DNA of 64,000 nt from Pochonia chlamydosporia 170. Taxonomy: Eukaryota; Ascomycota; Sordariomycetes; Hypocreales; Clavicipitaceae. This document shows, in pieces, positions 1 through 13,900 of the stretch. The notes under the pieces were generated by a model. That model did not search any database. It was not told the origin of the DNA and saw nothing but the letters and a program-made list of their open reading frames with translations. The stretch's first letter is position 1; each line of letters begins with the position of its first letter. Made by a program: the position numbers and the translations under genes. Location of the stretch: NCBI RefSeq assembly GCF_001653235.2, contig NC_035792.1:4650001-4714000 (forward strand), read 5' to 3'.

Positions 1-2816
1 TCTTCCAGGCTAAAGTGACGTACTTTAACGATGAGAGTAAGTTTTGCCCAGCTTGAGTCTTGCCATGGAGGCTGGTGGGTCGGTAGAGCTAACGACCATC
101 TACGCAGTTGACATCACCGACAAACAGCTCCAAGACCTCTTTGCTTTGCTAAAGGCGCAGTCTCGCGAACTTGTCACCATCTTGAGAATCTCGTCGCTTT
201 TGCCGCGCACTAAGAGTGGCCCGGCACTGTCCCCTGGTCTTACGAAACGACTCGAGATGCTCATTATGAGGAGGGAGATCAAAGAAGCTGGCTTGCTCGC
301 TGATTTCATGTCCAACTTGGTGGAGGCATCGCACGAAGAAAAGCTCGGCGTCCTAGCTGCCCTGGATGTCAAGGTCAGAATCACAAAGGTTATCGAACTG
401 CTGGAGCGACAGGTTGGAGGGATCAAGAACAACTTCAAAATCACTACATTCACATCGGTGCCCGTCCAGATTCTCGACAGGCTGAATGACAATCCCAACA
501 AACGGAACAACCCTGGCTTGCCGATTCCCGGCATGAACTTCCTCCCCGGTGCCGGTCAGATGCCGGCGGGCAATGACCAAGGTGACGAGCAGGAAGCAAA
601 CGAACTGGATGAGCTGAAGAAGAAGCTGCAGAATGCTGGACTTCCAACTGAAGTCGCCAAGACTGTGGATAGAGAGCTTCGACGCCTACAAAAGATGATG
701 CCCATGAATCAGGAATACCAAGTTACTCGTAACTGGCTTGAAACCTTGTCCGAGATTCCTTGGGCAGCGGTAACCGATGATCGACTTGGGCCGGAGACGC
801 TGAACAGAGCGCGGAAACAGCTGGACGACGACCACTACGGCCTAGACAAGGTCAAGAAGAGGTTAATCGAGTATCTCGCTGTTCTCCGTCTCAAACAATC
901 ATTGAACGACGACGTGGAGGAACAGATTCGCAAGGCAGAAGCAGAGGTTGGCCCGGTGCAAGATTCCGCCAACCAGTCTGCCGACAACGCTACCAGCCCG
1001 GAGAACAACGCCAAGCTTCAGATCTTGAAATCAAAGAAAATGGTGGACAAGTCGCCGATCATGCTTCTCGTTGGCCCTCCTGGAGTTGGCAAGACTAGCT
1101 TGGCCAAGTCGGTTGCAACTGCGCTGGGAAGGAAATTCCACCGTATTTCTCTCGGCGGTGTTAGAGACGAGGCTGAGATTCGAGGACATCGCCGAACCTA
1201 TGTTGCCGCTATGCCCGGCCTCATTGTTCAAGGCCTGCGAAAGGTCGGCGTCGCCAACCCAGTCTTTTTGTTGGATGAAATCGACAAGATTGGTATGGCC
1301 AGCGTCCACGGAGATCCCTCAGCCGCCATGCTTGAGGTCTTGGATCCCGAGCAGAATCATACCTTCCAGGACCACTACGTTGGCATGCCAATCGACTTGT
1401 CAAAGATCCTCTTCATCGCCACGGCGAATAACTTGGACACCATCCCGGCTCCCCTTCTGGACCGGATGGAAATGATCTATCTACCTGGCTACACTACCCT
1501 CGAAAAGCGCCACATCGCCATGCAGCACCTCGTTCCCAAGCAGATTCGAGCCAATGGATTAGCCGAAGAGCAGGTCACTTTCAACAAGGACGTCGTCTCC
1601 AAGATCATCGAGTCATACACTCGGGAATCAGGAGTGCGCAACTTGGAACGGGAGATTGGCTCTGTATGCCGTGCAAAGGCTGTCGAATTCGCAGAGGCCA
1701 GAGATGGTGGTCACATTGAAAAGTACAAGGCCTTGCTTACAATCGAAGACATTGAGAACATTCTCGGCATCGAAAAGTTTGAGGAGGAGATTGCTGAGAA
1801 GATGAGCCGTCCTGGCATCGTCACCGGCCTCGTGGCCTATAGCACGGGCGGCAACGGCAGCATATTGTTCATTGAGGTGGCGGACATGCCTGGCAACGGC
1901 AGGGTACAGCTGACAGGCAAGCTCGGCGATGTCCTCAAGGAGAGTGTCGAAGTTGCTTTGACCTGGGTCAAGGCTCACGCCTATGAGTTGGGGCTTACCC
2001 CCGAGCCAACAACCGATATCATGAAGGACCGCAGCATTCATGTACACTGTCCCTCTGGCGCAATCCCCAAGGATGGACCAAGCAGCGGCATTGGCCAAGC
2101 CATTGCTCTCATCTCCTTGTTTTCCGGAAAACCTGTGCCTCCTACCATGGCCATGACGGTACGTACTGTGCTGTACTGAACTCTCCCGTGGACTCCCACT
2201 CCTTGCCTCCATGTTTATTCTTGTTTGGCCTCTGGGGTCAGAAATAGCCAGATGCATAGACGAAAATGGTCCCATTGTGAGTCAGTTTAAACTAACACAA
2301 CATCATTCGGTGTAGGGCGAAATTTCCCTTCGCGGAAGGGTTACGGCTGTTGGCGGCATCAAGGAGAAATTGATTGGAGCTCTTCGTGCCGGAGTCAAAA
2401 CTGTCTTGCTCCCTGCCCAGAACCGCAAGGACGTCAAGGACCTGCCTCAAGAAGTCAAAGATGGCTTGCAAATCGTACATGTCAGGTAAGACGCTTCCTC
2501 CCCTGGATGACAGGATGACTGGATGGCCCCAACGGGTTCCAACGGGCCGGAAACGGTGCATGAATTCTCCAATTTGAGCTTTTTCTTGGTGTGTTTTATT
2601 GCGGTTTCGAGTTTGTCCAACGCATTTCCCCCTTTCAGCCCCATTGAAATCCACTTCGGAGTTTAGGCAAAAAGAAGCCAAACTTGGACAAAGTCTGGAT
2701 GTAATAAACTAACGTTTCAACTTGATAGTCATATTTGGGAAGCGATTCGCTTAGTTTGGCCCGACTCTCACTGGGCCGCAGATAGTCAGTATGCCGGCAT
2801 TGAAAGCCGGCTGTGA
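1..2816 (+). CDS. Peroxisomal Lon protease (LONP2-type), 5' end missing
   Basis: ATP-dependent serine protease of the peroxisomal matrix that degrades damaged proteins. The 5' end lies outside the window. A short exon tail (frame [11 protein letters not shown], about 3-36) probably joins 87 across a GTAAGT...TAG intron (37-86); an in-frame TAA at 38-40 argues against simple read-through. Further exons are 87-2158, 2316-2485 and 2729-2816. Visible parts are the end of the LON N-domain with helical linker, the AAA+ Walker A GPPGVGKT (about nt 1074), Walker [12 protein letters not shown] (about 1261), and the S16 protease domain with catalytic Ser in PKDGPSSG (about 2067) and catalytic Lys in GGIKEKL on exon 2. 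The last exon ends in SRL, an accepted PTS1, which separates it from mitochondrial Lon (Pim1). Family assignment is firm; the first intron is the least certain part. Confidence 0.92.
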
Positions 2817-3119
2817 GAGTGTATATCCAACAATTGAATGTGTTCAATTCCGCGCGCACACAACTGAGGCTAACGAGGTGTGTGGCGATTGCACCGAGTT
2901 CTCCTATTTTTCCTGTTGGCCGCCCTTCGTCCTTCATTAGTGGTCGTTTTTTGCCTCTGCTTTGCCTTCGGGATGCCGTTGGCTGTAGGGCTCACGATCT
3001 TGTAATGGTTGGTTGAGCGGGTTGTCGCCGATCAGTGGCTCCTGGGCTTGATTGCAGACCCAAGTCTAGACCAGGAAGCAGCGAGTACCGATGACAGAGG
3101 TTCGGATAGCCCAGGTGGA

Positions 3120-4403
3120 TACGGAGTAAACTATCAACTTTTGCCAAAAGAAATCTTGCCTTTTTGGCCTGTTATTTTTTTTTTTTCAATCGGGGGGGCC
3201 CCACGACCAGGCGCTGCAAAAGCTCGGCGAGGCCGTCCATCACTAGTTCAGAAGGGCTCCAGAAAAAACAGCTGGGATCGGGGGAGTTCGTGCAGCCCAT
3301 CAGATAAACTGAGTACCTGTAGATGTAGATCAGCTGGGAGAGGAGGATGCGCCTCTTTTCCCGCTTTGTCATGTATTTTTCCTTCCTGTTTTGGGGGCCA
3401 AGGCGGAATTCCTCTTGTGAGGTGGTGTGCTCGGCAGTCGCCAAGGGAAGGTCTCCAGAGTTCCCAATTGTTCACTCTTGTCAAGCTCCTATCCTCCCAC
3501 CACCCTCTCTTTGTCGCTTTACCTCAGTTGAGGTAGGTCATATGTTGTCTGGATGTTTTTGTTATCAGGGGCTGACAGAGCGAGATTAGGAGACGGGATT
3601 GTAATTACATACTATTACAGTAAGAATACCGCTTATTTTAGAGTTTGACCATTGCTCCAAAACTGACCACCCGACCAACATGTCTGGTTGCATGCTTGGG
3701 CATTCGGAAAGCCATCGAGACATGGGGTCTTCCATGGACGCTGGCGATTGCGAACCAGGATCTCGGTGGCAAACGAAGCCAATACGGACTCTCTGGCGAC
3801 ATGTACTTCAGTTTATTCGCAGCACGCCATGTGCCTCGGCGCCATGCGGGCCAGGTCAAGGCTTGTTGGGGTGATCCACAACCACCAGATAGATGCTGTA
3901 GCTACGGAGTAATATGCGATGGCTTCCCAGACTTCTCCGTGGCGGGATAAGTGAGCGACCAGATGGGATGGCATGGCATCGCATGGCACCTGGTGTGGAG
4001 AGTGGATCTTATCCTCCGCCCTTGCTGTCTGGCTTGAATATGCAACAAGAACCCCCAGCGTGCTTCCATGTTACGGAGTAATACAGCCCTGGACCGTACG
4101 GTCAGTACCTACACACGTAGTCTCAACACTTGGGTGTTCGGCAGACATGTGGGATATTGGATGTGTTGTGCCATGCCCGCAAATGCCGACACATCATGGC
4201 TGGCCAGACTCAAAGTCGTCCAGGGCGATTAGCGAGCAGCGCAAATGGACATGGCTTCATTTACCCAGGCCAGAGTGCTGAAAATGGGACAGGAGTCACA
4301 GGACCATTCACTCACTTGGTGCTCCGTAACAATCTCTGTACCCTGTATACCGTCCTGGGTATCCCGTAAACAATGCCGCCTGGCGTAGGGGGAGTACGGA
4401 GTA
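3120..4403. repeat. Cluster of four TACGGAGTA words
   Basis: Exact copies lie at 3120-3128, 3903-3911, 4072-4080 and 4395-4403, the last inside the palindrome-like GTACGGAGTAC. A fifth copy in reverse orientation is at 19051-19059. Near matches occur elsewhere (for example 22281-22290 and 36530-36538). Function is unknown; it could be a protein-binding site or a relic of a dispersed repeat. Confidence 0.6.
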
Positions 4404-7400
4404 CATATGTATGGCCGTTACGCAACCCTCGATGACCAGTCACACCTCATCCCAAGTGTGGCCCGGTGTGCAGCGCAGGCGTCCATGTCGTGGCACTTCG
4501 GGCTACTGCATTGCATGCTTTGGGTCTGCATTTGAACCAACATTGTGGCCATTGACAGTGCGTCTCTGTGATGCACGTAAGTGAAAAGGCAAGGAGCGCT
4601 GGCTTCTCGTACACGCCGATTCCATCTGGGAAAGTGTAACGTTATTATCAGGTTGTGTGATAGTATACAGGGCAATTCACACGTAAGCCAGGTTGCTTAC
4701 CTTGATATTCGCTGCTCAAGTGCGTGTGCCTTTCTTTTGTTGCCTTTGAATATCTGTGCCTTCGAAACCTCTTGTTGCTTGCATGCATATTCAGCTCACA
4801 GGGTCAGCCAATTTTTTTCTTTTTCCAACTTTCCCCCTTTGTGTCATCTTGCTTTGGTTTTCTTTTTGGGCTTTTATTTTGCTTCTGTTGAATCGAGATA
4901 AGTCTTTCCGACCACCCGATCATGCGATCGAATCTCAAATTTGCTACTTTGACCAGGTCTGTAGCGTGACTTAGCTTCCTGCACCAGTTGCTGGCGGCAA
5001 TGGCGGTCGACTGAAGCTCAGCTTGTCAAGGAACAAAGTGTTTCGCTATCCCTGTCGGTTGGCGTTTGGGAAGTCTGAGTTGTGTTTTCTGGAGCAAGCT
5101 GCCAGTTTGCAGCATTCCAATGCTTTGTTACACTCACGCCGTTCGACTTATACTCCTAATAGCCATGTCGTATAGTCGGATCTTGCACCTAGTCAGTTGG
5201 TTAAATATAAGCTTCTTGACATTGTCATTCCAAGGGGTGTCAATTGTGCCAATAGCTATGTTGACAAGCCTATGCCAGTTACGCACACTCCATGACATGC
5301 AACCAGGACAAATGGAATCCAGTAATCAAGGAGTTGTAGGTCAAGTGACGGAATGGGCACAAAAAAAAGAAGAAGAAAAAAAACTCACAGCTCAAAAAGC
5401 ACTAAGAAATTGCTTGAAATAACGTAATGCTCGTCCCTGTGCCAATTTTGAACGAAGTTCAATGTTGGGGACACTTACATGTGCTGCTCCGATACCCCTA
5501 GCCAAATAACAGACTTGGAGACTCAGCCAGCAACTGGTAAAACTCATTGTGAAAGGGCCAACGCGGGCTGAAAACCGGTTTCTACAGGACAAGTTTAATC
5601 TATTTGACCTACCATCTTCATGACCAATAGCACACGACAACATGCACCTTTCGATTGTCCAGGGTTCGGCTCTAGGCTGCACCATAACTTTGATTCGGGG
5701 GATATGTGGGCGGCAACCAACCGATTAGCCAAATACTAAACCAAGCCAAGACAATGCGAACAGGCGGAACAAAATATGTAGCCCACTTGATTGAGAGCTC
5801 CAATGAGCCCTTGAAACACTTGAACTGAGCGTGTAATTAAAAATGGAACAAAAGGAATCAACACAATTAGCGACTGTCATGTCCCTCAGAATAAGATGCC
5901 TTTGGGAGCCTCGAGCTCATCATGGAGGATGGTGTGACATCTCTTGCCTCGGAACTAGGACCGTATTAGTGAGGGAATGTAGAACAAAAGTCAACGACAA
6001 AACAAATCAATCCAACTATTCCGTAGAAATCAGAACCCTGTGAGCGGAGTCGGCGTTCACGCACTCCACACGGGACGCTCCCGCTTGTTGAGAATATGGA
6101 ATGAAGAGATGAAGGACAGGAGCACTGCGCCAACCAGTGCTGCCTGAAGTTGTGCCTAATGACAAGGATATTGACTCCAACGGTAGGGTGGCCCCAGACG
6201 AGTGACCGCCTTGGAGATTTGTTCCGGCCTGAAGCTAAATCGCCCCTGTCTGGCTCTCATGGAACCGAGCCACATGGAACTGCTTCTCGACGCAGTACGG
6301 CGTATGTCCAAACACCACTGCTTGACACCATGTTCCCATCAACCGAAAGTAGCAACTGCTTTTGTTTTTGTGATGGATAGGGTTAAATGACCACCCCCGG
6401 CATTGTCGTCGTCATTACCCAAGACTTGTCTCATAAACCTAGCGACGCCACTGATTCCGGACCGCTTCTGTGGCCAAGCAACCATGCAATGTCGAGTTCC
6501 GACAGATCGCTGTAGCACAACCCAGTTGTGTTCCATTCGAGGATCGTTCGTGGAACACTTCTCAACTTGCCTGGCCGAGTCTTATGAAGTTGCGCCAGTC
6601 CATCCAAGAGCATACATGCAAAGTGGATGGAAGAGGCATCAGTATCCTGAAAATCTTGCTCGGAGCGGCCAGGGTGGGAGGGGGCATTCCCATGGTGACA
6701 ACCACTGGACCTGCATGCTCGGCGCGTATGCTGGAGGCTCGGTGCTAAATCCCTGGTGCTCACACGAGTTTGAGAGATATTGACAGACTGGGATATGTCT
6801 TGGTCATGGTGACCAACTGTTCAAGGGTATGTCGGCAAGCGTGCCAGGGAGGACTACAAATCAGTAGTTGACAAGCCACCAGCACTACAAGCGGAGTATT
6901 GCGGTGCGTCCGTGCAATTTACCGCCCCGGAGATATCAGTTATCAGCTTGGCACAGGGAGGTCGAGCTGTTGGATTGAGCACTGGGATCACATTGGTGTA
7001 CCTTATTGAGACAATCCTAACGCCCTCACATGGTTGAGTAACATGCCACCAAAGTTTTGTATCGACATTTGAGACAAACGTATGGTACGCACCGCAAACC
7101 CGCACCATCAAGCTTGACTGTGAGGCTCAAGCGCATTTGACGTTTGAAGCTCCTGGGAAACTTTATAATCCGCCATTGAAGGGCATGATGAGCCTGGTAT
7201 AATGGTAGTGCTGCTTGGTTTGAATTACCCAGGCGCCCAAGTACCAGTGACTTCTGTCCGGAAATGAGTTCGTTATTCACCTACCCAAAGCGGAAAAACT
7301 TGGGGTCAAAGGGTAGGGTTCCAGCCTGAGATATGATGGGACCTCTTTGGCCTTCTCCTGGCCATAATGGCGAATACCTTCGCAGTTTTATTATTGGACA

Positions 7401-10400
7401 GACCGCCCATCATTAGGACAAAGTGCAGTTGAGTGCGTGCAGAATATGTTTACTGAATGTAGCCGAAAGATGTGGGCCACACTTTTTTGTCACCAAACTG
7501 TGATTCGCAGAGGAGAGGTGACCTGCTCTTGTCTACCTCGGGCATGAGGTTTGCCTGATTCTCATGAACGGATCACGTAGAGGCTCTTTCGTATAATGAA
7601 TTCTGCAAGAGCGCCTGGCTCAGTTTTGTTCTATACCTGTCCGCAAAATATTGCAAGAATGTGGCTTCAAGCTCTTCCAGTAAATCGCCTAGGCGTCGGG
7701 GAGATTTTCTGAAAGCCGTTGTGCACTAAAGGTCCAAGTCCAATGTAATGCGTTCTGGTGTTTGGGGGACGTGTCAGTAAAGGGATTACAACAGCCCAGG
7801 AGCTTGATGATGCGTGCCGTGGTACCCTGACCAGTTAGTTTGGGAAAGGGCGTGCTGTCCAAGGCATTACGGAATTAGACCGAGGAGGTCTTTGGCTCGA
7901 TGAGCTTCACTCATGAGTGACATCCGGCGTATCTGCGAGTAAATCATCATATCGGTGATCGTCAGTAGTGATGAATTGATATGGCACCGATGTCTCATAG
8001 TATGATCCGCCTCCCGGCCAGACTAGCTTTGAAGAGAACGCATTTCACCTAAGCCAGGTCATTGGGGTGGTGACAGGGAGATGTTCCAAGTCTGAGGTAC
8101 GAAGTGTGAATATTGGGTCACATCAACGGACATCGTCTCGAGTCTCGCTTGTTAGTGGCATGTTGTGCGACGCGGAACGTGCCTTTTTATGTTGCGACGA
8201 ATGCGTTGGCAAGTTGGTCTTCGAACGAGTTTTATCTCATGGCGATTGCAAAAGCAATGACGCATTTCTCCCTATTAGACAGATATACGTAGCTGTTGCA
8301 ATGCCACAAGCAATAACACGTTATCGCAATCCAATACCTTGCGTGGGTAGTTTGTTGTGAATCGTAACTGTCCTCGTGGCCAATACCACAAGCGATAGCT
8401 GCCCAGACTGAAATTTGCAGTTCAAAACCTCGAAACAATGTGAACAAGCAATGAGGGCGTAATTCTGGCATCTCGTCTGTAACGTCTTGTTGCTGTCTAT
8501 TTCTGATCTGATCTGGTTCCTGCGAAATTATTATCCCCGGAGGAAGGCAGTCTTCTCGGCTAATGCCAACTCCAGTCGAGTTCTCGTTTGGTTGCTTTCT
8601 CTTGATACTGTGGGTGATCATCTGTGGGTTTTGCAGGACCTCGGTGGCATTGCAAGTAGCCAATTCATCTCAAACAATGTACAGTGGCGTCAACAGCTGG
8701 TGCATTCCGGCCATCACTCAGCGTGGTGCTTGATACGTTTTTCGCCGAGATTCCCACCTCCGACTTGATTCTGCGGTCACACAATGGCAGACAGACAACC
8801 AAGGTACAAAACTTCCTGTGCAACTCAAGCAGTTGCATGACGGCCGATACCAAGGAGGCCAAGTATTTGTGGCCACCAGTCTCGGAAACGACCAGCAAAA
8901 GATCGACAATGTCAAAGTGCCTGTTGCTTATGCTTTTGGTGAGCCTCTTCCTTCGCATAATGCTCCATGTAGTACAATGCCTAGCAAGACAGAATTCGGC
9001 CAGACTTGCCATTCCGATCCCATTCGGCTGATGGTCTCTCTTGGGCTCTACGCATGAGGGCCATACCAAACGAAGAACCTTTCGGTTAGTCCGTGGTGAC
9101 AGAGATGCGCTAACGAACCATCTGCCAGACCAAGCAGCTGATCGTCATTTGGAAAGTTGCCATTTCTGCTGCAGACAAGACCGCTTTCACTGCAGCTCAC
9201 GAGTAAGACGACCGCAAAGCCATAGCCGCCGTTGTGGCACATCGCTTTTCAGCACAGGCATTGATGCTGGGATGGCCATTCCAAAACTGCACTAGGACGG
9301 CAACATTCTGTAACAGTCTGCATAGAAGTGTCGCCTTGACCCTCTGTGTAAAACTTGTCAAAATGGAATGCAGGGCGATTCACACAATCTTTGGCACTTG
9401 ACGCATCGGAGTGGACTCCGCCCGACGAACTTGTCTCGCTTCATGCTGGGAACGGGCCACTTTGGGGCCAATGTCACTAATGGTTTCTGAGCCCGAATTG
9501 ATCTTAAACACGAGACGTGTTGGAGGTCGAGGATCATGGATCAAAATTAGACGAACGCCACACCAGGTGAGGTCAGGTCAGCCACCTAAACAAACAGAAG
9601 TTGGGATGAGCTGACTGGCGCCGAGTCTGTACCCTGCAGAAACGCTGTCACGGCTGCAGCATATACTCCGTTCTGCTGCCGGCCTGCATGGCTGGCAGAC
9701 TGCTCCATTCGATGATGATCATCAACTTCGAAAAGCCTGGTGCCTTAGGTACCCAGGTACCTAGGTAGTTTTGAGGTTCCACGATTATCAGAAGATTCGG
9801 GCCAGAACAATCCCACTCGCAGGCAACTCGTGCTGATCTGTACAAGTTCGTCGCCAGGCACTGCCCGTAATAGAAGCAGTACCAAAATTCCTCAACAATT
9901 CGATGACAAGGGGGGAGGGGGCCTCCGGGGTTTTCCATGGCGTTGTGGAGAGAAGGCAAAATTGAAAGTCTTCACACAATCAGATGTGCGGTGGAAGTGC
10001 AATGTGGTCCCTGATGTTCATTTAGCCCGAAGTGACCCAATGCTAAATTGGGTGAGCCCACTCCATGCTCATCAGTGGGGATCCAAGATAGTCGTTGATC
10101 TGCCCAGCCATGTGTCTCCCGTGTAATGTGTGCTATACTGGCCTAGATCGGCAGTAAGCCCGCGCGGGCTTGACTCCCTCGAACTACTGCAGACGGGCAT
10201 TTGAGCATTTCAAGGAGCCGCCGGGTGGAAGGAGAATTATCCGGCCATTCCACCACGCCTTGGCTTTGGGGGCAGCTGAAAAATTTAGATGTGCCGTCTG
10301 GTCCGCTAACGAGATGATGAAGCAAGTACAAAGTAGTGGCTGAGGTACGCAGAGGGCCGCCTCAAGAGGCTGGGATGAGAAATAGTGCCATGGAGCGGGA

Positions 10401-10929
10401 GAAGGGAAATGATGGCGTTGATACGCGGTTGAATTTGAGCGTGGGATGTGAACGGGTTAAGTTCCAATTTCGGTGAAGCCCGGCAAAGTTCCCATCTCCA
10501 GTTGCAATTTATTTACCAGGAGCAAAGTTCCTGTTTGGCCTGGGTCAGGACGGGAAGGAGCTAGCTTCCTCGAGGTTGACGAAGTCATGGCAGGAACGAA
10601 TACTGGGATGTTTGAGGAAGGAGCGAGCCCTGGCCAAGTTGCTGTGTTGGAGCATTATTTGGGAAAGGCATCGTGAGCAATTGCTAATCCCATTACCAGC
10701 ACATCATGATGCCAGATAGTCATCCGCCACAAATCACTTGCTCTCATGGCATCTTCGGATGCAAGGCAGGACACAATCTCTGGGGAGCAGATCCTTGGAC
10801 TTGTGCGCCTTGACTTTGCGGCTTCTGAACAACCAACTCCATGTTTGACTCATGAGCAAGCACCATGTTGCCTCTGTTCTATTGTCTTCTCTCACAGAGC
10901 GCCGGCCACCACAAGGCAAAAACCACACG

Positions 10930-10992
10930 GCCAACTTCTTTTATTTGTTCTTTTTCTTTCTTTCCTCCTTCCTCCTTCCTCCTTCGCCACTT
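10930..10992 (+). repeat. Pyrimidine tract with CCTCCTT units
   Basis: A T- and C-rich stretch of about 60 nt with repeated CCTCCTT units lies in the gene-free region. Such tracts are common in fungal promoters and 5' leaders, but no gene clearly starts just downstream, so its role is open. Confidence 0.5.
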
Positions 10993-13900
10993 TCTTTATT
11001 TATTTTGCTTCCCCGCCATGCTATTATTCCATGGTCTTGCAGGCTTCGTGGAGAATGGGTGGTGCGACGGAGGTCAAGGCGCTGTGGACTTCGAGGCTTG
11101 GGTTGGAGATCTGGTGACGGCACTTGGCAATGAGACTCCGACGACTCTCGGGCTCAATCGAAGTGGAAGCCAATGCACGACCCGGATTATGCCTATTTAC
11201 CCTCCAAGAATGACAAGATCGGCTACGGAAATGAAGTAGTAGTTGTGACATGGAGATGTCAGACTACAAAGCATCCGATTTTTAACCTGTCTGCAACAAC
11301 GTCGTCCTAGTAGCTCCTACAGCGCACGCTTCTCACTTTTGTCCCGTTGAACATCTATGGGCACAATAGCCATCAACCAAAACCAAGAAGTTCCCGATCA
11401 TCCTTGTCATTGCAAAACGTCCAACCTCGTGGTGCAGTGGCCACCAGGTTGCCATGGCGCCGTGCCAGGGTTCATAACTGGGGGATTTGGCCCAACCAGA
11501 CTTCCCTGCCGCAGACCATGCATTGGTCCGTCCTCAAATGTCTTCTGGGCTCGTCATTGACTTGGGACGGCTTGTCGGATCTTAAAAAAAAAAAACAGGG
11601 AGTGGACCCCTGGACTCCCGTCCTCGGGGCATCTGGTGGGTCTGTGGACTGATGAACCCAATTGACGATAGACGGCATCACCGCTGCACAATGTTAATGT
11701 TGGGACTCTGCCCGAAGTTGCACATCCACCGAACAAGCGGACTTCAGTCGGAACCCCTTCCCGCCCAATTGCCGTGGCTGGAGATCTACGATCGAGCACT
11801 TCCTGCAATGTTGTGATCTGTCGTTCGCTGTTCAGCCCTGGCCAGATGCTGTCAATATAATTTGCAAATCTTCCGACACCTCTGCGCTACTCAAACCACA
11901 TCTGAGACGGCATACGTCAAAAGGCTTCGGGGACGGACCGGCCACGGAGTAGCTTCCGTGGGTCGATGGTTACCGTCGCCACTCTCGCGCACTCAACATG
12001 AGTGTAGCAAATGGCTAGAAAGCTACTTCGACATTTTCGGTTTGACATCTGGTCCGTCGAGGCGGGTTCCATAGCGGCTAAAGACAGCTGGTTGAACGGC
12101 CTATGCTGTTCACTGTATGGCTTGAGTATGGTATTCACTCGATAAGCTCTCTCTTATTACTCAACAGCCAAGCCTTCTTGTGTTCCGTCCAATTCTGATA
12201 ACCTGGCCGAAGCTAGCGGATCCTGAAAGATGACCCTTGGGCTGATAGGGATGAGAATCAGGGGCATGAGCAGATACTTCCGGGAAAATGGCCAGTGCAA
12301 TGGTCCATCAAGAGCGCATTGCTGCCAATTAAAGTCGAATATGCTTTCAAATTTCTTACCAATTGGCAAGCATGCACCACGGTAACCCGTAGGCACACCC
12401 AAGCCACATATGCCAGATGTGGTGTCCCTCGCGCTGAGTTTGGTTTGCTGGACAGGCTTAGTTGCGAGGCGTTCTCTGCACAATGTCCACAACAGGAAGT
12501 CTCCGTGGCTGATCCATCCATTGGTGTACCTGGCTAATAATAAGGCGGAGGTGACTTCTTCTTCCCGTTGATGAGTTTCCCATCTTGGTTATACTAAGAC
12601 GACTGACGAAGATGGCAAAAAAGAACTTGGATAGCGGCAATGCTAACACCAAGAGTGTCCAGGATCTGGCACCACACCACGCAATTGTACCTGTTTGGCC
12701 ACAATGGTCTACTGGGTTTTGCTGGGCTGCCAGGCTAAGCCTTGCATGTTCACCTCTTTCTCGGGCGGCTTTTTCGGCTGTCGTCATGCTGTCGTGTTGT
12801 TGGTGGCGCTTGGTTTGAGGCAGGGCGCCAAACATAATCCAGAACTTATTATCCGGAACCCATCTCGCCATCCCCACCAACTAGCTCCCATCCCATGTTC
12901 GTTTCAACTGTCTTGGCTCGCAATTGGGTGATAGCCTCCCAACACAATGGGGTCCAGTCATCTGTGCTCTGCCAAGTGCAGTGCAAGTCCATTTTCCTGG
13001 TCGCATTGCCAATGTCTTGTCCCACGGACACTTTTTGGGACATTTGGTACAGGCTCGTTTACCCCAAACACGCCTATCCAGCATGTGGATGCGGGATCCG
13101 CTATCCAGTTGGCCCGTGATGTTGGAACAGTTGAACTGGGTTCTTGATGGCGCTTCTTGAGCGCAGTTTCTGAAGGTCAGTAGGTGGGAAGCTTGTATCA
13201 TGAGCTCCTATCACCCAAGCCAGTATGGAGTTGTACCCGTGTGGCTGATACCCAACTTAGTCAGGGAACGACGAGGGAACGAAAACCCACGACGGAAATC
13301 ACATCCATGCCAACAACCTCCAACCTCTAGAACAGGCGAGTGCCCCCTTTGCTCTCAACTCTTGGCCATGCCACACCAATTCTCAGACTTTTGTGGTCTT
13401 TGAACCTCTCATATCCCTGTTCTCCATGTGCATGTGTCCACCAGAGCAATGCTCTCAATACCGAATGCTCTCCGGCGCCATCAACGTCGCGGTATTCCCG
13501 ATCCCTCCAATCATAGCCTTTTCCAGAAACAATCCTTCTTTAATACCGCTATTCTCCATTCATCTCCCTCTCTCCACTCGTATTAGCTTGGTCTGGTGCA
13601 TGTTGAAGCAATGTCATGAGTCGTCCCCTGTCATCCACACACACTCCCTTCGTTGATCAGCCAAAGTAGCATTCTTGTGGCTTTTTCTTCTCAACCGCTC
13701 TGTGACATTGTCAAGACCCCTTTGGGTGTGGGATACCAGTATTGGCCCTCCGGTTACCGAACTGACACCATACGGCTAGAAGCGAGACATAACACCCCCC
13801 ACCCCCAGCATCTTGATCTCCATGTAATTTGTTGTTTTCAGGCATCGTGTTGTCGTTGTCCGCTCCATTCCCCCAATGAGAGGCTGTCTTGGATGTATTA

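Noticed and set aside
1628..2275. 215-codon open frame antisense to Lon
   Set aside because: Lies opposite conserved Lon protease codons; a shadow of the real gene.
3009..3536. 175-codon open frame on the plus strand
   Set aside because: No recognisable domain, runs through a T/G homopolymer, no splice pattern or start context to support it.
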